Assembly (NCBI GenBank): GCA_021323945.1
Contig: JAJPKA010000002.1
Span: 418,923 to 482,922, forward strand
Origin: Pseudomonadota bacterium
GTDB taxonomy: Bacteria; Desulfobacterota; Binatia; Binatales; Binataceae
Length of the DNA stretch: 64,000 bases
Reading direction: 5' to 3'
Numbering within the stretch: position 1 is the stretch's first letter; every line of letters begins with the position of its first letter. Positions 47,481 through 55,775 of this stretch are shown here, piece after piece. Below the pieces are notes generated by a model. It was not told the DNA's origin and did no database searches. It saw only the letters and a list, made by a program, of their open reading frames with translations. A program made the position numbers and the translations under genes.

Positions 47481-48596
47481 ATGCTTCGGTCGAACATGTG
47501 GTTGAGAAGCTCAGGGCGACAGCGGTTAGCGCGTGCTGGCCGGGATGTGACTACTAATGAGGCCGCGCTGCTGATTCTTACGGGGTTGCTGTTGCTACTG
47601 GCCGGCTTCGGAACCGCCAAGTTCCTGCTCAACTTTGATCAATTGCAGAGGCTCGCGGAAGAATTCAAGCCTGCCGCCCGACTGCAGGTAAAACCTTTCG
47701 AAACCGAATCGGGCGACAAAACCAATGTTGCGCCACCTGCGGAAGCTCGAGTTGCGTTCGATCAAGCGCAGCTGGCGCCGTGGCTCGTTCCGCTAAACCG
47801 TTATCGGGAGATGGTCGGACTTCCACCATTAACTGCCGATGCCGAGCTCAGCCGCGGAGATCTGCTTCATTCGCACTACCTGGTGATCAATTATGGCTTT
47901 CAGCTGCCCGGTCTTGATTTGGGAGCGGATGCACACACCGAGGATCCTGCCAAGCCCGGTTTTACTGGCGAGGGTGCCGCTGCCGCCGCCGCCAGCGATA
48001 TCGACTGGTCATGGAGTCCACGCAGCCGCCGTCAGCCGGCCTGGGCGATCGATGACTGGATGCAGGGGCCATTTCACCGCATGCAAATTATCAACCCTTA
48101 CCTACACACGGTTGGATATGGCAGTGACTGCCATGGCGCCGCCTGCTTTGCCGCTTTGAACACGGGCAGCTTCCGAGCTCCGAGCACGCCGCAGCTGTGG
48201 TCGAGGCCCGTGGCGTTTCCGCCCGATGGTTCGGTCATACATATGGCCACATCCAGCAGCGAATGGCCCAATCCGCTGACCGGTTGTCATGGCTACGTGT
48301 TGCCGGCGGGCTTACCAATTACACTTGAACTGGGTCATCTTCTCGTGCCTGAGTTAACCAGTTTTTCATTGAAGAAAGGTGATGGTGCCGATCCGGTTGA
48401 GGCATGCGCCTATAATGCCGCCACCTACGTCAACCCGGATGCGGTGGCGCAGAATGCGGCGCGCGCCGTTCTTAAGGATTTCGGCGCCATAGTTCTCGTG
48501 CCTCGGTACCCACTACAGCCGGGTCGATACGTGGTTTCGATAACGGCTGGACGCACCTATTCGTGGTCTTTCTCGCTATCCCCGGCCGGCGAATGA
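47481..48596 (+). CDS. CAP-domain membrane-anchored protein
   Basis: A 371-residue protein with an N-terminal anchor helix (about 27-49, AALLILTGLLLLLAGFG) and an outside part. The segment LNRYREMVGLPPLTADAELS, LLHSHYLVINYG, DAHTEDPAKPGFTGEGAA and GPFHRMQIINPYLHTVGYG follows the CAP/SCP fold, with the histidine and glutamate positions of its cleft. The C-terminal 120 residues look like a separate beta domain. The role of bacterial CAP proteins is mostly unknown. The ATG at 47481 is divergent from the DUF748-like gene. Confidence 0.75.
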   Translation: MLRSNMWLRSSGRQRLARAGRDVTTNEAALLILTGLLLLLAGFGTAKFLLNFDQLQRLAEEFKPAARLQVKPFETESGDKTNVAPPAEARVAFDQAQLAPWLVPLNRYREMVGLPPLTADAELSRGDLLHSHYLVINYGFQLPGLDLGADAHTEDPAKPGFTGEGAAAAAASDIDWSWSPRSRRQPAWAIDDWMQGPFHRMQIINPYLHTVGYGSDCHGAACFAALNTGSFRAPSTPQLWSRPVAFPPDGSVIHMATSSSEWPNPLTGCHGYVLPAGLPITLELGHLLVPELTSFSLKKGDGADPVEACAYNAATYVNPDAVAQNAARAVLKDFGAIVLVPRYPLQPGRYVVSITAGRTYSWSFSLSPAGE

Positions 48597-48658
48597 GGCC
48601 GAGCTGCGTCCGAAAACATAAACCCTTGCGCGCGGCTGCCTACTCGAATAGGTGAAAG

Positions 48659-49288
48659 ATGATGTCTAGCGATTTATCTTTCACCGCCGCAACCCTGAGC
48701 GAGCACCCTACGCAAAAGCGTTGGAGTATGAGGCTACTCAAGGCCGGCTTAATCCTTTTAATCAACTCAACCTTCGCTCTGTCCTGCCATGCAGGGGGCG
48801 ATTCAAAACTCGACGGAGTTCCTGTGCGACATACCGGACACTATGCAATCGTTAACACGGACCGGGGCAAAATCGTGATTGAGCTATACCCGGCGGAGGC
48901 CCCGAAGACCGTCGCCAATTTCGAGAAACTTGCTAGGGACGGCTTCTATGACAAGCTCACGTTTCATCGAGTGGAACCGGGCTTCGTCGTGCAAGGCGGC
49001 GACCCCGCAGGCAACGGCACTGGTGGCCCCGGCTATGAACTGCCGGCCGAGATCAGTCCTAGCGAGAAGCATGTCCGAGGCACCGTAGCGATGGCGCGTC
49101 GGGGTGATCAGGTTAATCCCGAGCGCAAGTCAAGTGGTAGCCAGTTTTACATTTGCCTTGCCCCGGCGCCCTTTCTGGATGGCCAGTACACCATCTTCGG
49201 CGGTGTCGTTGAGGGAATGAACGTGGTCGACAAGCTCAAAGTTGGTGACCACATCCAGCAAATTTCACTGGCCTCAACACTACCCTGA
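48659..49288 (+). CDS. Cyclophilin-type peptidyl-prolyl isomerase, exported
   Basis: Catalyses cis-trans proline isomerisation, here probably in the periplasm. After a 23-residue basic leader comes a hydrophobic segment LLKAGLILLINSTFALSCHAGG, a Sec signal or possible lipobox ending at LSC. The cyclophilin domain has FHRVEPGFVVQGGDPAGNGTGGPG, SSGSQFYICLAP and FGGVVEGMNVVDKL; it is the compact bacterial type. ATG at 48659 (or 48662) follows AGGTGA. It sits 62 bases after the CAP gene, and the PHP gene starts right at its stop. Confidence 0.9.
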   Translation: MMSSDLSFTAATLSEHPTQKRWSMRLLKAGLILLINSTFALSCHAGGDSKLDGVPVRHTGHYAIVNTDRGKIVIELYPAEAPKTVANFEKLARDGFYDKLTFHRVEPGFVVQGGDPAGNGTGGPGYELPAEISPSEKHVRGTVAMARRGDQVNPERKSSGSQFYICLAPAPFLDGQYTIFGGVVEGMNVVDKLKVGDHIQQISLASTLP

Positions 49289-50023
49289 GTGAGCGATCAT
49301 ATGGATCCATCGCGAAGCGGGCACCGAACCGGGCCCTACTTCACAATTGATCTTCACACTCATACAACACGTGGCAGTGCCGACTCGAACTTGGCGCCGC
49401 GCGAATTGATTGAACGGGCGCAGGCGATCAGACTTGACGCGATTTGTATAACGGAACATGACAATACGTGGGATCTGAAGGAACTCGTTTCTGTTGCCGC
49501 GATACATGGAGTTGTCTGCCTGCGCGGCATCGAGGTGACCACCGAGTTGGGTCATGTTGGGGTCTTCGGACTGGACGAGTACGTAGGTGGAATCTATAAG
49601 TTGGACCAGCTACGCAAGGTGGTCGACCGGGCCGGTGGACTGATGATCGCCAACCATCCTTTCCGTTATAAGCTTGACCCGCGGTTTTCGTTCATCAATT
49701 CGGATCACCAGACCATCGACATCGAACATCCGGAGAGGGCAGCCAGGCTTGAGATAATTGAAGCCTGTGACGCGATCGAAGTTTTAAACGCAGCCTGTTC
49801 CGAAGAGGAAAATTTATTTGCGCTCAAGGTGGCACGTGCTCTCAACAAGGCCGAGGTGGGAGGTTCGGATTCCCATTCCGCCAATTCAGTAGGTGTGGCC
49901 ACGACCCTGTTTCCTTCCAGGGTGTCAAGTGTAGATGATCTCGTGGCGGCGATCAGGGCAAGAGCGACGAGAGCCGGTCGCGGATTGCTCGACGGCTGCG
50001 TCAAGCCGTTTGATTTGCCCTGA
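49289..50023 (+). CDS. PHP-domain phosphoesterase
   Basis: A 244-residue PHP-fold metal-dependent phosphoesterase. Metal-binding motifs are IDLHTHTTRGS, CITEHDNTW, RGIEVTTELGHVGVFG, ANHPFRYK and GGSDSHSANS, covering all expected His and Asp positions for a trinuclear site. It resembles YciV/RnaseAM-like and histidinol-phosphatase-like members; substrate unknown. The GTG at 49289 lies directly after the cyclophilin stop, suggesting coupling; an ATG at 49301 is an alternative start. Confidence 0.87.
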   Translation: MSDHMDPSRSGHRTGPYFTIDLHTHTTRGSADSNLAPRELIERAQAIRLDAICITEHDNTWDLKELVSVAAIHGVVCLRGIEVTTELGHVGVFGLDEYVGGIYKLDQLRKVVDRAGGLMIANHPFRYKLDPRFSFINSDHQTIDIEHPERAARLEIIEACDAIEVLNAACSEEENLFALKVARALNKAEVGGSDSHSANSVGVATTLFPSRVSSVDDLVAAIRARATRAGRGLLDGCVKPFDLP

Positions 50024-50211
50024 TCTTCTTGTCGAGTTGCTGGCTGTGGCCTGAAATTGTCGCCAACGGGTGCGAGGGTATTACCTCAAGCCGGCCAGTG
50101 GCTTCGTTCGCCCGTGGTCTGCTGATGATTTTTTTGAAACCGAAGCAAATTAAAGCGTGGGTTTGTCGGATTATGGGCTAGTCCGCCGAGTGAGCTAATC
50201 TTTTTGCAACC

Positions 50212-51258
50212 ATGAAGTTCGGGCTTCACTATCAACTGCCCTGTGCTGAGTTCCAATCTCCGGTACAGCGTTATCGCGATACTTTGGAGCAGGCGGCACA
50301 TGCCGAGATGCTGGGCTTCGAATCCGTGTGGCCTGTTGAGCAACATTTCGATCCCCAACTGTCGATCTTGCCGGCTCCTTTGCTGCTCTTGGCTGCCTTG
50401 GCGCAACGTTCTCGTAAGCTGCGGCTTGGTACCGCGATAGTGCTACTGCCCCTATCGCACCCGCTTCGAGTCGCCGAAGAGATCGCGACCCTTGATGTCC
50501 TTAGCAATGGACGAGTCGAGTTCGGGGTGGGGCGCGGTTCATTGCCCGAGCATTTCAAAGGATTCGGTGTTCAACAATCAGAGAGCCGCGAGCGCTTCCT
50601 GGAAGCTCTCGAAGTAATAAGGCAGGCGTGGACCGGCGAGCACGTCTCCTACCGGGGACGTTTCTACCAAATCGAAAACGTGGCTGTCGTTCCCCAGCCG
50701 GTCCAAAAGCCCTATCCTCCAATTCGAGTTGCGGCGAATAGCCCCGAAACCTTCGAGCTGATGGGTCAACTTGGATTGCCCATCTTTGTTGCTTCGCAGG
50801 TCAATCCGCTGCCCCGAATCGGTCAATATTTAGCGGTTTACCGGGCCGCTCTGGCGGCTGCAGGGTATCGCGATAATGAGCCTGAAGATGTTACGGTCTT
50901 GATGCCTACTTACGTTGGTGAGACCAGGGCCCAGGTCCGCAATGAGATGGAGCCCAGTCTCAGGCGCTGGTTGCGGGTGGTGACAGCACGCTACCAGAAT
51001 CCCCACAGTGGTGCTCCCTCGATGCGTGAGCGGTTCGAACGGGTTCGGAGCATGACTTACGAGCAGGCTTCGGAAGTGATGGGCGTATTTGATACTCCTG
51101 AAGCGAGCGTCGAACGCCTGTCGCGACTGCGCGAAGAATTCAAGATGGGCCGCCTGATTTGCTGGTTTAATCAAGGTGGATTGGTCCCGCACCTGCAGGT
51201 GATGCGCGCCATGGAGTTGTTCGCCGCCAAGGTGATGCCTCACCTCAATTCAGACTGA
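50212..51258 (+). CDS. LLM-class flavin-dependent oxidoreductase
   Basis: A 348-residue luciferase-like protein: MKFGLHYQLPC at the N-terminus, GFESVWPVEQHFDPQLSIL, LRLGTAIVLLPLSHPLRVAEE, GRVEFGVGRGSLPEHF and FYQIENVAVVPQPVQKPYPP. The pattern fits the FMN-type monooxygenase branch. It is one of three LLM proteins in this window and is not a close copy of the other two. The ATG at 50212 has no strong ribosome-binding site. The VOC gene starts 60 bases after its stop. Confidence 0.9.
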   Translation: MKFGLHYQLPCAEFQSPVQRYRDTLEQAAHAEMLGFESVWPVEQHFDPQLSILPAPLLLLAALAQRSRKLRLGTAIVLLPLSHPLRVAEEIATLDVLSNGRVEFGVGRGSLPEHFKGFGVQQSESRERFLEALEVIRQAWTGEHVSYRGRFYQIENVAVVPQPVQKPYPPIRVAANSPETFELMGQLGLPIFVASQVNPLPRIGQYLAVYRAALAAAGYRDNEPEDVTVLMPTYVGETRAQVRNEMEPSLRRWLRVVTARYQNPHSGAPSMRERFERVRSMTYEQASEVMGVFDTPEASVERLSRLREEFKMGRLICWFNQGGLVPHLQVMRAMELFAAKVMPHLNSD

Positions 51259-51318
51259 AATAGTGGACGACGCCAATTCGCCGGCGATGGTATCCACGAA
51301 CGAGGCTGGGTTATCGAC

Positions 51319-51684
51319 ATGGCCATTACGCTCAATCACACAATAGTTCCCGCTTATGACAAAGAGGCTTCGGCTCGCTTCTTTGCCGAGATTTTCGGGC
51401 TTGGATACGACGGTCCAGCCGGGCATTTTGCCCCCGTCAGGGTCAATGAGACCCTGACTTTGGATTTCGATAACAGTGAGCGCTTCGAGTGTCATCACTA
51501 TGCGTTTCACGTAAGTGACGAGGAGTTCGACGCAATCTTCGCACGTCTGAAGAAGGCCGGAATAGCTTACGGCAGCACACCTTGGTCGCGCACGGATATG
51601 AAGCTTAACAATTGGCGTGGTGGCCGGGGACTTTATTTCTGCGACCCCAATGGCCATGTCCTCGAGATTCTGACCCGGACCTGA
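51319..51684 (+). CDS. VOC-family (glyoxalase/dioxygenase fold) protein
   Basis: A 121-residue vicinal-oxygen-chelate protein with the beta-alpha-beta-beta-beta repeat. Likely metal ligands are the His in LNHTIVPAYDK near the N terminus, one in HYAFHVSDEEF and the Glu in GHVLEILTRT. Family members include glyoxalase I, extradiol dioxygenases and fosfomycin-resistance proteins; the substrate cannot be assigned. It follows the LLM gene on the same strand and the two may be one unit. It converges on the ArsR-rhodanese gene. Confidence 0.87.
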   Translation: MAITLNHTIVPAYDKEASARFFAEIFGLGYDGPAGHFAPVRVNETLTLDFDNSERFECHHYAFHVSDEEFDAIFARLKKAGIAYGSTPWSRTDMKLNNWRGGRGLYFCDPNGHVLEILTRT

Positions 51685-51710
51685 AGTCGACAGCTCGGCC
51701 TCGAGGCGCG

Positions 51711-52382
51711 TTAGCTCTCGCTTGCGACGCTGACCGGCAATCCAGCGGCCTTCCACTGCGGGTATCCCCCTTCAAGCCGCCACGCCTTGAAGCCGTGCTG
51801 GCGCAACCGCGCTATTGCCTCGTATGAGAGGACGCAATATGGGCCCCGACAATAAGCCACGATCTCCCGCTCTCGAGGCAGATGCCATAGTCGGTCACTC
51901 AGTTCGGCGAGCGGTATATTTATCGCGCCGGGCAAATGACCTGCGGCGAACTCCTCTTGGGGGCGAGTATCAATCAATGTAACCGTGCCCTTGCGTATCC
52001 GCCGCAACAGTTCCTTGTGCGAGATGGGTTCAAGTCGATCGCGCTCCCGAAAGTAGCTGTTAAGTACTTTCTCAGCGGCGCCGAGATTGTGCTCCGTCGA
52101 ACGGGACAGCTCCGCCAGCAGCATCATCAGCCGCAAATCGGACAACTGATAGATTACGCGTTTACCGCGCCGCCGTGCGACCACCAAGCCGAAGCCCCGC
52201 AGCTGTTGCAGGTGCTGTGAGGTGTTGGCCACGGACAGCCGCACGAGCTTCGCCAGTTCCACAACGCTGCGCTCCTTTTGGGCCAGTAACTCGAGCATCT
52301 CCAGCCGGTGGGCGGAGCCGAGCGCGCGTGCGAGAGCGGCCATGCACTCGAACATCTGCCGCTTGGGGTTCTCGCTTAGCAT
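51711..52382 (-). CDS. ArsR-type regulator fused to a rhodanese
   Basis: A 223-residue protein. Residues 1-95 form an ArsR winged helix (ALGSAHRLEMLELLAQKE, then LAKLVRLSVANTSQHLQQL) and residues about 120-215 a rhodanese domain (LIDTRPQEEFAAGHLPGAIN, active loop CRGPYC with nucleophile C178). The fusion suggests a sulfur-responsive repressor, with persulfide on the rhodanese Cys as the signal. This is inference; the fusion itself is known in other bacteria. It is divergent from moaB, 329 bases away. Confidence 0.9.
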   Translation of the reverse strand: MLSENPKRQMFECMAALARALGSAHRLEMLELLAQKERSVVELAKLVRLSVANTSQHLQQLRGFGLVVARRRGKRVIYQLSDLRLMMLLAELSRSTEHNLGAAEKVLNSYFRERDRLEPISHKELLRRIRKGTVTLIDTRPQEEFAAGHLPGAINIPLAELSDRLWHLPREREIVAYCRGPYCVLSYEAIARLRQHGFKAWRLEGGYPQWKAAGLPVSVASES

Positions 52383-52711
52383 TGGTTATTCGGCCTGTTG
52401 TTTGGATGGTTCAAGAAATAATTGACGGTTGGAACTTAATCAAAAGAACTCGGTGAGCTGGCGTCGGAAAAGCTCATGCAGTTGTCGTGGCGCTGTGCCC
52501 GATAGCTGAGAGAGCCCTTTGGGACTCCGCGCGCTTCGACTAGAAGGTCGACTCGCCTGGCCAAGCAGAGCAAGCCTCTAACGTCGCTTAATGCTCCCTA
52601 CGAGCGGCTCGCTCATTACGCGACAATGAGCTACCGTCGTTGAATGGAGCTTTCAGCCCATAGCCTCTCATTGTAACCTAAACACAAAATATAGGACCAT
52701 AGGCTATTTCT
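52383..52711. other. Divergent spacer between ArsR-rhodanese and moaB
   Basis: A 329-bp stretch with no credible gene that should hold both promoters. CCATAG (52697-52702) and CTATGG (52710-52715) form a 6-bp inverted repeat across the moaB ATG. AT-rich segments lie near 52420-52445 and 52675-52695. I see no clear ArsR operator. Confidence 0.45.
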
Positions 52712-53212
52712 ATGGGAGCTGATGAGCATCATCGTCACAGTGCCCATGCGCACTTGAGAATCGCCGTCTTTACCGCGAGCGACACACGGACTCCTGAGAC
52801 CGACGAGAGTGGGAGGCTGATCAAGGAGATGCTGCAGAATGCCGGTCATACCGTAGTACATTACGAGATTCTCCCGGACAGCCCGGAACGAATTCGGCGA
52901 GCAGTGGCTGACAATCTTGCTGCCGTCGACGGTCTTATCTTTACTGGCGGCACTGGGATTGCGCCGCGCGATTCGACCATTGAGGCTTTGCGGCCGTTGC
53001 TCAGCAAAGAACTGGACGGTTTTGGAGAACTATTTCGAATGCTCTCGTATCAGGAGATCGGTTCTGCAGCCATGATGAGCAGGGCCCTGGCCGGAATCAG
53101 CCACGGCAAAATCGTTGTCGCCTTGCCCGGTTCGCCAACTGCCTGCAGGTTGGCCCTCGACAAGCTCTTGCTGCCAGAGCTCGGCCACATGCATTCTCTG
53201 ATCAATTCATGA
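52712..53212 (+). CDS. moaB: Molybdenum cofactor biosynthesis protein MoaB
   Basis: MoaB/Mog-fold protein that adenylates molybdopterin before metal insertion. Motifs are AVFTASDTRTPETDESG, IFTGGTGIAPRDSTIEAL, and the C-terminal ALPGSPTACRLALDKLLLPEL; the acidic SD and GGTG residues are the pterin-binding core. The 166 residues match MoaB size. The fused molybdopterin synthase is 178 bases downstream, so this is a small Moco locus. ATG at 52712 lies within the hairpin noted above. Confidence 0.93.
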   Translation: MGADEHHRHSAHAHLRIAVFTASDTRTPETDESGRLIKEMLQNAGHTVVHYEILPDSPERIRRAVADNLAAVDGLIFTGGTGIAPRDSTIEALRPLLSKELDGFGELFRMLSYQEIGSAAMMSRALAGISHGKIVVALPGSPTACRLALDKLLLPELGHMHSLINS

Positions 53213-53390
53213 CGCATTCGGCGCCTCGCCTGCGGCTCTGCGAGAACGAAGATTTCAACCAACAGTGCTGTTGCGCGGGAGCGGTCGCACGGCGAAAATA
53301 GCTCAGGCGGGCGAATGACAGGTAATTTTACCGGGTAGGGAACTGTCCCGTGTGTTATCCACGTGCGGATGAAATCGCATCCTTGAACAA

Positions 53391-54089
53391 ATGAATCGAT
53401 TGACGTTGAAGTTTTTTGCGACTCTACGCGAACGCATGCGGACCGCGGAGCTACGCCGAGAATTTCCCGAGGGTATGACAGTGGGCGAGATTTGGGACGG
53501 TCTCGTTCGCGAAATTCCCGCCCTGGGTGCTCAGGACGAACGCATCGCCTTTGCGGTCAATCATGAATACGTAAACCGCGACTATCGGCCGGCCGACAAT
53601 GACGAGGTCGCCTTTATTCCGCCTGTCAGTGGCGGTGTCGATGCGCCCTGGGTAGGTTCGATTTCGATCAGCCATCAACCGATTGATGTTACACAGTTGG
53701 AGCAGGAGGTCGCCGACCCCGGTGCAGGGGGAATCGTAACCTTCGCCGGGACCACTCGGTGCCGGAACGTTGGCCGTCGCGTCCTTCGGCTGGAGTACGA
53801 AGCGTACGAACCCATGGCGCTGGCGGAGATGCGCAAGCTTGCTTATGAGGCTGGCCAACGCTGGCAAATCGTGCGGATTGCCATTCGTCATCGCATCGGC
53901 ATCGTTGAAGTCGGAGAGACCTCCGTCGCCATCGCGGTCTCCGCTGCCCATCGTGCCGAAGCCTTTGAGGCCTGCCGCTTTGCTATCGACCGGCTCAAAC
54001 AAATCGTCCCCATATGGAAGAAGGAATATTTCGAAGGCGGTGAGGTTTGGATCGGATGTCAAACGTCTCATCCGCCCGAACTGGACTAG
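53391..54089 (+). CDS. moaX: Molybdopterin synthase, MoaD-MoaE fusion
   Basis: A 232-residue fusion. Residues 1-82 are the sulfur carrier MoaD, ending PPVSGG (G81-G82); from about 88 is MoaE, with GGIVTFAGTTR, LRLEYEAYEPMA and the catalytic Lys region LKQIVPIWKKEYFEGG. MoaD works through a free C-terminal Gly-Gly thiocarboxylate, so the fused protein must be cut after G82 to be active. The same layout is known as MoaX in Mycobacterium tuberculosis, which is processed at a Gly near 82. It lies between moaB and ispH. Confidence 0.93.
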   Translation: MNRLTLKFFATLRERMRTAELRREFPEGMTVGEIWDGLVREIPALGAQDERIAFAVNHEYVNRDYRPADNDEVAFIPPVSGGVDAPWVGSISISHQPIDVTQLEQEVADPGAGGIVTFAGTTRCRNVGRRVLRLEYEAYEPMALAEMRKLAYEAGQRWQIVRIAIRHRIGIVEVGETSVAIAVSAAHRAEAFEACRFAIDRLKQIVPIWKKEYFEGGEVWIGCQTSHPPELD

Positions 54090-54221
54090 TTGCTCGGGAG
54101 AAAACCCTCACCTACGGAGTTTAGCGGATCGAGTGAACGTGTTGTCGAAGCTCCAGCAGGTCTGGTCGCAGTCGAAGTGCAACTTTTCCACCAGGGCCTG
54201 CGTTTCACGTTGTGCCACGTG

Positions 54222-54271
54222 TATACTGCAATCAGTAAACCTGTCGAGTACAGTAGATTGAACCAAGGAGG
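54222..54271 (+). promoter_or_regulatory. ispH promoter and ribosome-binding site
   Basis: TATACT at 54222-54227 is a good -10 box, with no strong -35. AAGGAGG at 54265-54271 is a full Shine-Dalgarno match four bases before a GTG at 54276. Together they place the ispH start at that GTG rather than at upstream in-frame codons. Confidence 0.4.
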
Positions 54272-54275
54272 TTCG

Positions 54276-55286
54276 GTGCAGGGCGCTCTTCGTCGCGGCG
54301 CTTGGGCCGAGCGGCCAACCTACCATACCCAGGTCAACCCCATGCTCCCCAAAAATACCTCTGTTGAAAAAGTGATCCTGGCTGAGCCGCGTGGTTTCTG
54401 TGCCGGCGTGGATCGGGCGGTGGAAACGGTGCGCAGCGCTTTGCGCATGTTCGGCGCGCCTCTCTACGTACGCCATCAGATCGTTCACAACCGATTTGTG
54501 CTCGAAGCACTCGAGCGCGAAGGCGCGATCTTCGTAGAGGACCTCGACCAAGTACCTGAGGGACAGCGCGTTATTTTCAGCGCCCATGGCGTGGCACCGA
54601 GCGAATGGGATCGAGCGCGGGCCCGCCGGTTAAGGGTGATGGACGCGACCTGTCCACTGGTTACCAAGGTTCATCTGGAAGTTGAGCGATACGCCAACGA
54701 GGGTCGTACCGTCATTCTGGTTGGTCACGCAGGCCATGAAGAGGTGAAGGGGACGCTTGGGGTTGCTCCCGGCAGAGTATTGTTGGTTGGCACCGTCGAG
54801 GAAGCCGAAGCACTGGAGCTCCCGGACTCGAATCGGGTTGCTGCCGTCACTCAGACCACTCTTAGCGTTGACGATACCAGCGAAATCATGGCCACGCTGA
54901 AGCGCCGCTTCCCGTCGATTGTGACGCCTAAAACCGATGATATCTGTTATGCGACCCAGAATCGCCAAAACGCTGTGAAAGAATTGGTTGCGGTCAGCGA
55001 CGCGATCCTGGTGGTTGGTTCGCGTCAAAGCTCTAACGCCAATCGAATGGTTGAGGTGGCACGGATGCGGGGCGGGCGCGCCTATCTCGTGGATTCACTC
55101 GCGGACGTGCAACCGTCAATGTTGACCGAGGTGCGTGCCCTTGGGCTGACTGCCAGCGCTTCATCGCCTGACTGGTTGGTAGAGGAGATCGTTGAAGCCT
55201 TTGTTGGCAGAGGCGCGGCAGTTGAGCTACTAAAACTAAAAGAAGAGCGGATTCATTTTCCGCTCCCGAAGCCGGCTGAAAACTGA
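54276..55286 (+). CDS. ispH: 4-hydroxy-3-methylbut-2-enyl diphosphate reductase
   Basis: Last enzyme of the MEP isoprenoid pathway; an iron-sulfur enzyme making IPP and DMAPP. The three cluster cysteines are in EPRGFCAGV, DATCPLVTKVH and DDICYATQNRQ; HxGH-type VGHAGHEEVKG and SSNANRMVEVA are also present. The GTG at 54276 has a strong AAGGAGG; an ATG at 54342 would begin directly before VEKVILAEPRG and is also possible. The frame stays open upstream to 54090 but that part looks noncoding. 336 residues. Confidence 0.95.
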   Translation: MQGALRRGAWAERPTYHTQVNPMLPKNTSVEKVILAEPRGFCAGVDRAVETVRSALRMFGAPLYVRHQIVHNRFVLEALEREGAIFVEDLDQVPEGQRVIFSAHGVAPSEWDRARARRLRVMDATCPLVTKVHLEVERYANEGRTVILVGHAGHEEVKGTLGVAPGRVLLVGTVEEAEALELPDSNRVAAVTQTTLSVDDTSEIMATLKRRFPSIVTPKTDDICYATQNRQNAVKELVAVSDAILVVGSRQSSNANRMVEVARMRGGRAYLVDSLADVQPSMLTEVRALGLTASASSPDWLVEEIVEAFVGRGAAVELLKLKEERIHFPLPKPAEN

Positions 55287-55291
55287 CAGCC

Positions 55292-55318
55292 GGCGGCTGA
55301 ATAAGTCTGCCAGCCGCC
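55292..55318. terminator. GC-rich hairpin between convergent ispH and phhB
   Basis: GGCGGCTG (55292-55299) and CAGCCGCC (55311-55318) form a perfect 8-bp stem with an 11-base loop, five bases after the ispH stop and before the end of the convergent pterin dehydratase gene. There is no T run on either strand, so it may stop transcripts both ways only weakly. Confidence 0.4.
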
Positions 55319-55355
55319 CGCGTAGCTTTAGCCTGCAGCAGGTCCACCCCTGCGA

Positions 55356-55649
55356 TCAGCTTGACTGTGACGCAAACGCTTGTTCGATCCGGCGGGCCAA
55401 CTTGATGTCCTTTTCCGTCACGCCGCCCTCACTATGAGTTGAGCAGACAAAAGTCACGCGAGTGTAGTTGATGTGCATGTCCGGATGGTGGTCGGCCTCT
55501 TCGGCCATTTCGGCCACTCGCTGCACAAAACTGATCCCATCCATGAATTCCCGGAAGCGGAATAGCTTGGATAGTGACTTGTCACGGTATTCCCATCCGG
55601 GAAGCGACTTCAGTTCGTCCCTGATCTCCGCCTCGCTCAGCGTTGCCAT
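55356..55649 (-). CDS. phhB: Pterin-4a-carbinolamine dehydratase
   Basis: Recycles tetrahydrobiopterin-like cofactors after aromatic hydroxylation, or acts in pterin pathways. The family motif is EADHHPDMHINYTRVTF with the two active-site His, preceded by LPGWEYRDKSLSKLFRF. About 97 residues, as expected. I take the ATG at 55649, with GGAGGG seven bases upstream; a GTG directly before it is equally open. No phenylalanine hydroxylase is in the window, so the physiological partner is unknown. Confidence 0.93.
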   Translation of the reverse strand: MATLSEAEIRDELKSLPGWEYRDKSLSKLFRFREFMDGISFVQRVAEMAEEADHHPDMHINYTRVTFVCSTHSEGGVTEKDIKLARRIEQAFASQSS

Positions 55650-55775
55650 CACGCGACCCTCCGGCGGTGGCTTGTGAAGAACAGTGGAACTATATTAAAG
55701 GATCGACTGAGATTGCGCCATCGGAGCCTCAAGGTCAGTACAATCCTTCCTTGATGGCCTGCAACAGGAGTAATA

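Noticed and set aside
54090-54275. N-terminal extension of IspH by 62 residues
   Set aside because: The extension contains a promoter-like -10 and precedes a strong ribosome-binding site; IspH proteins start near the later codons.
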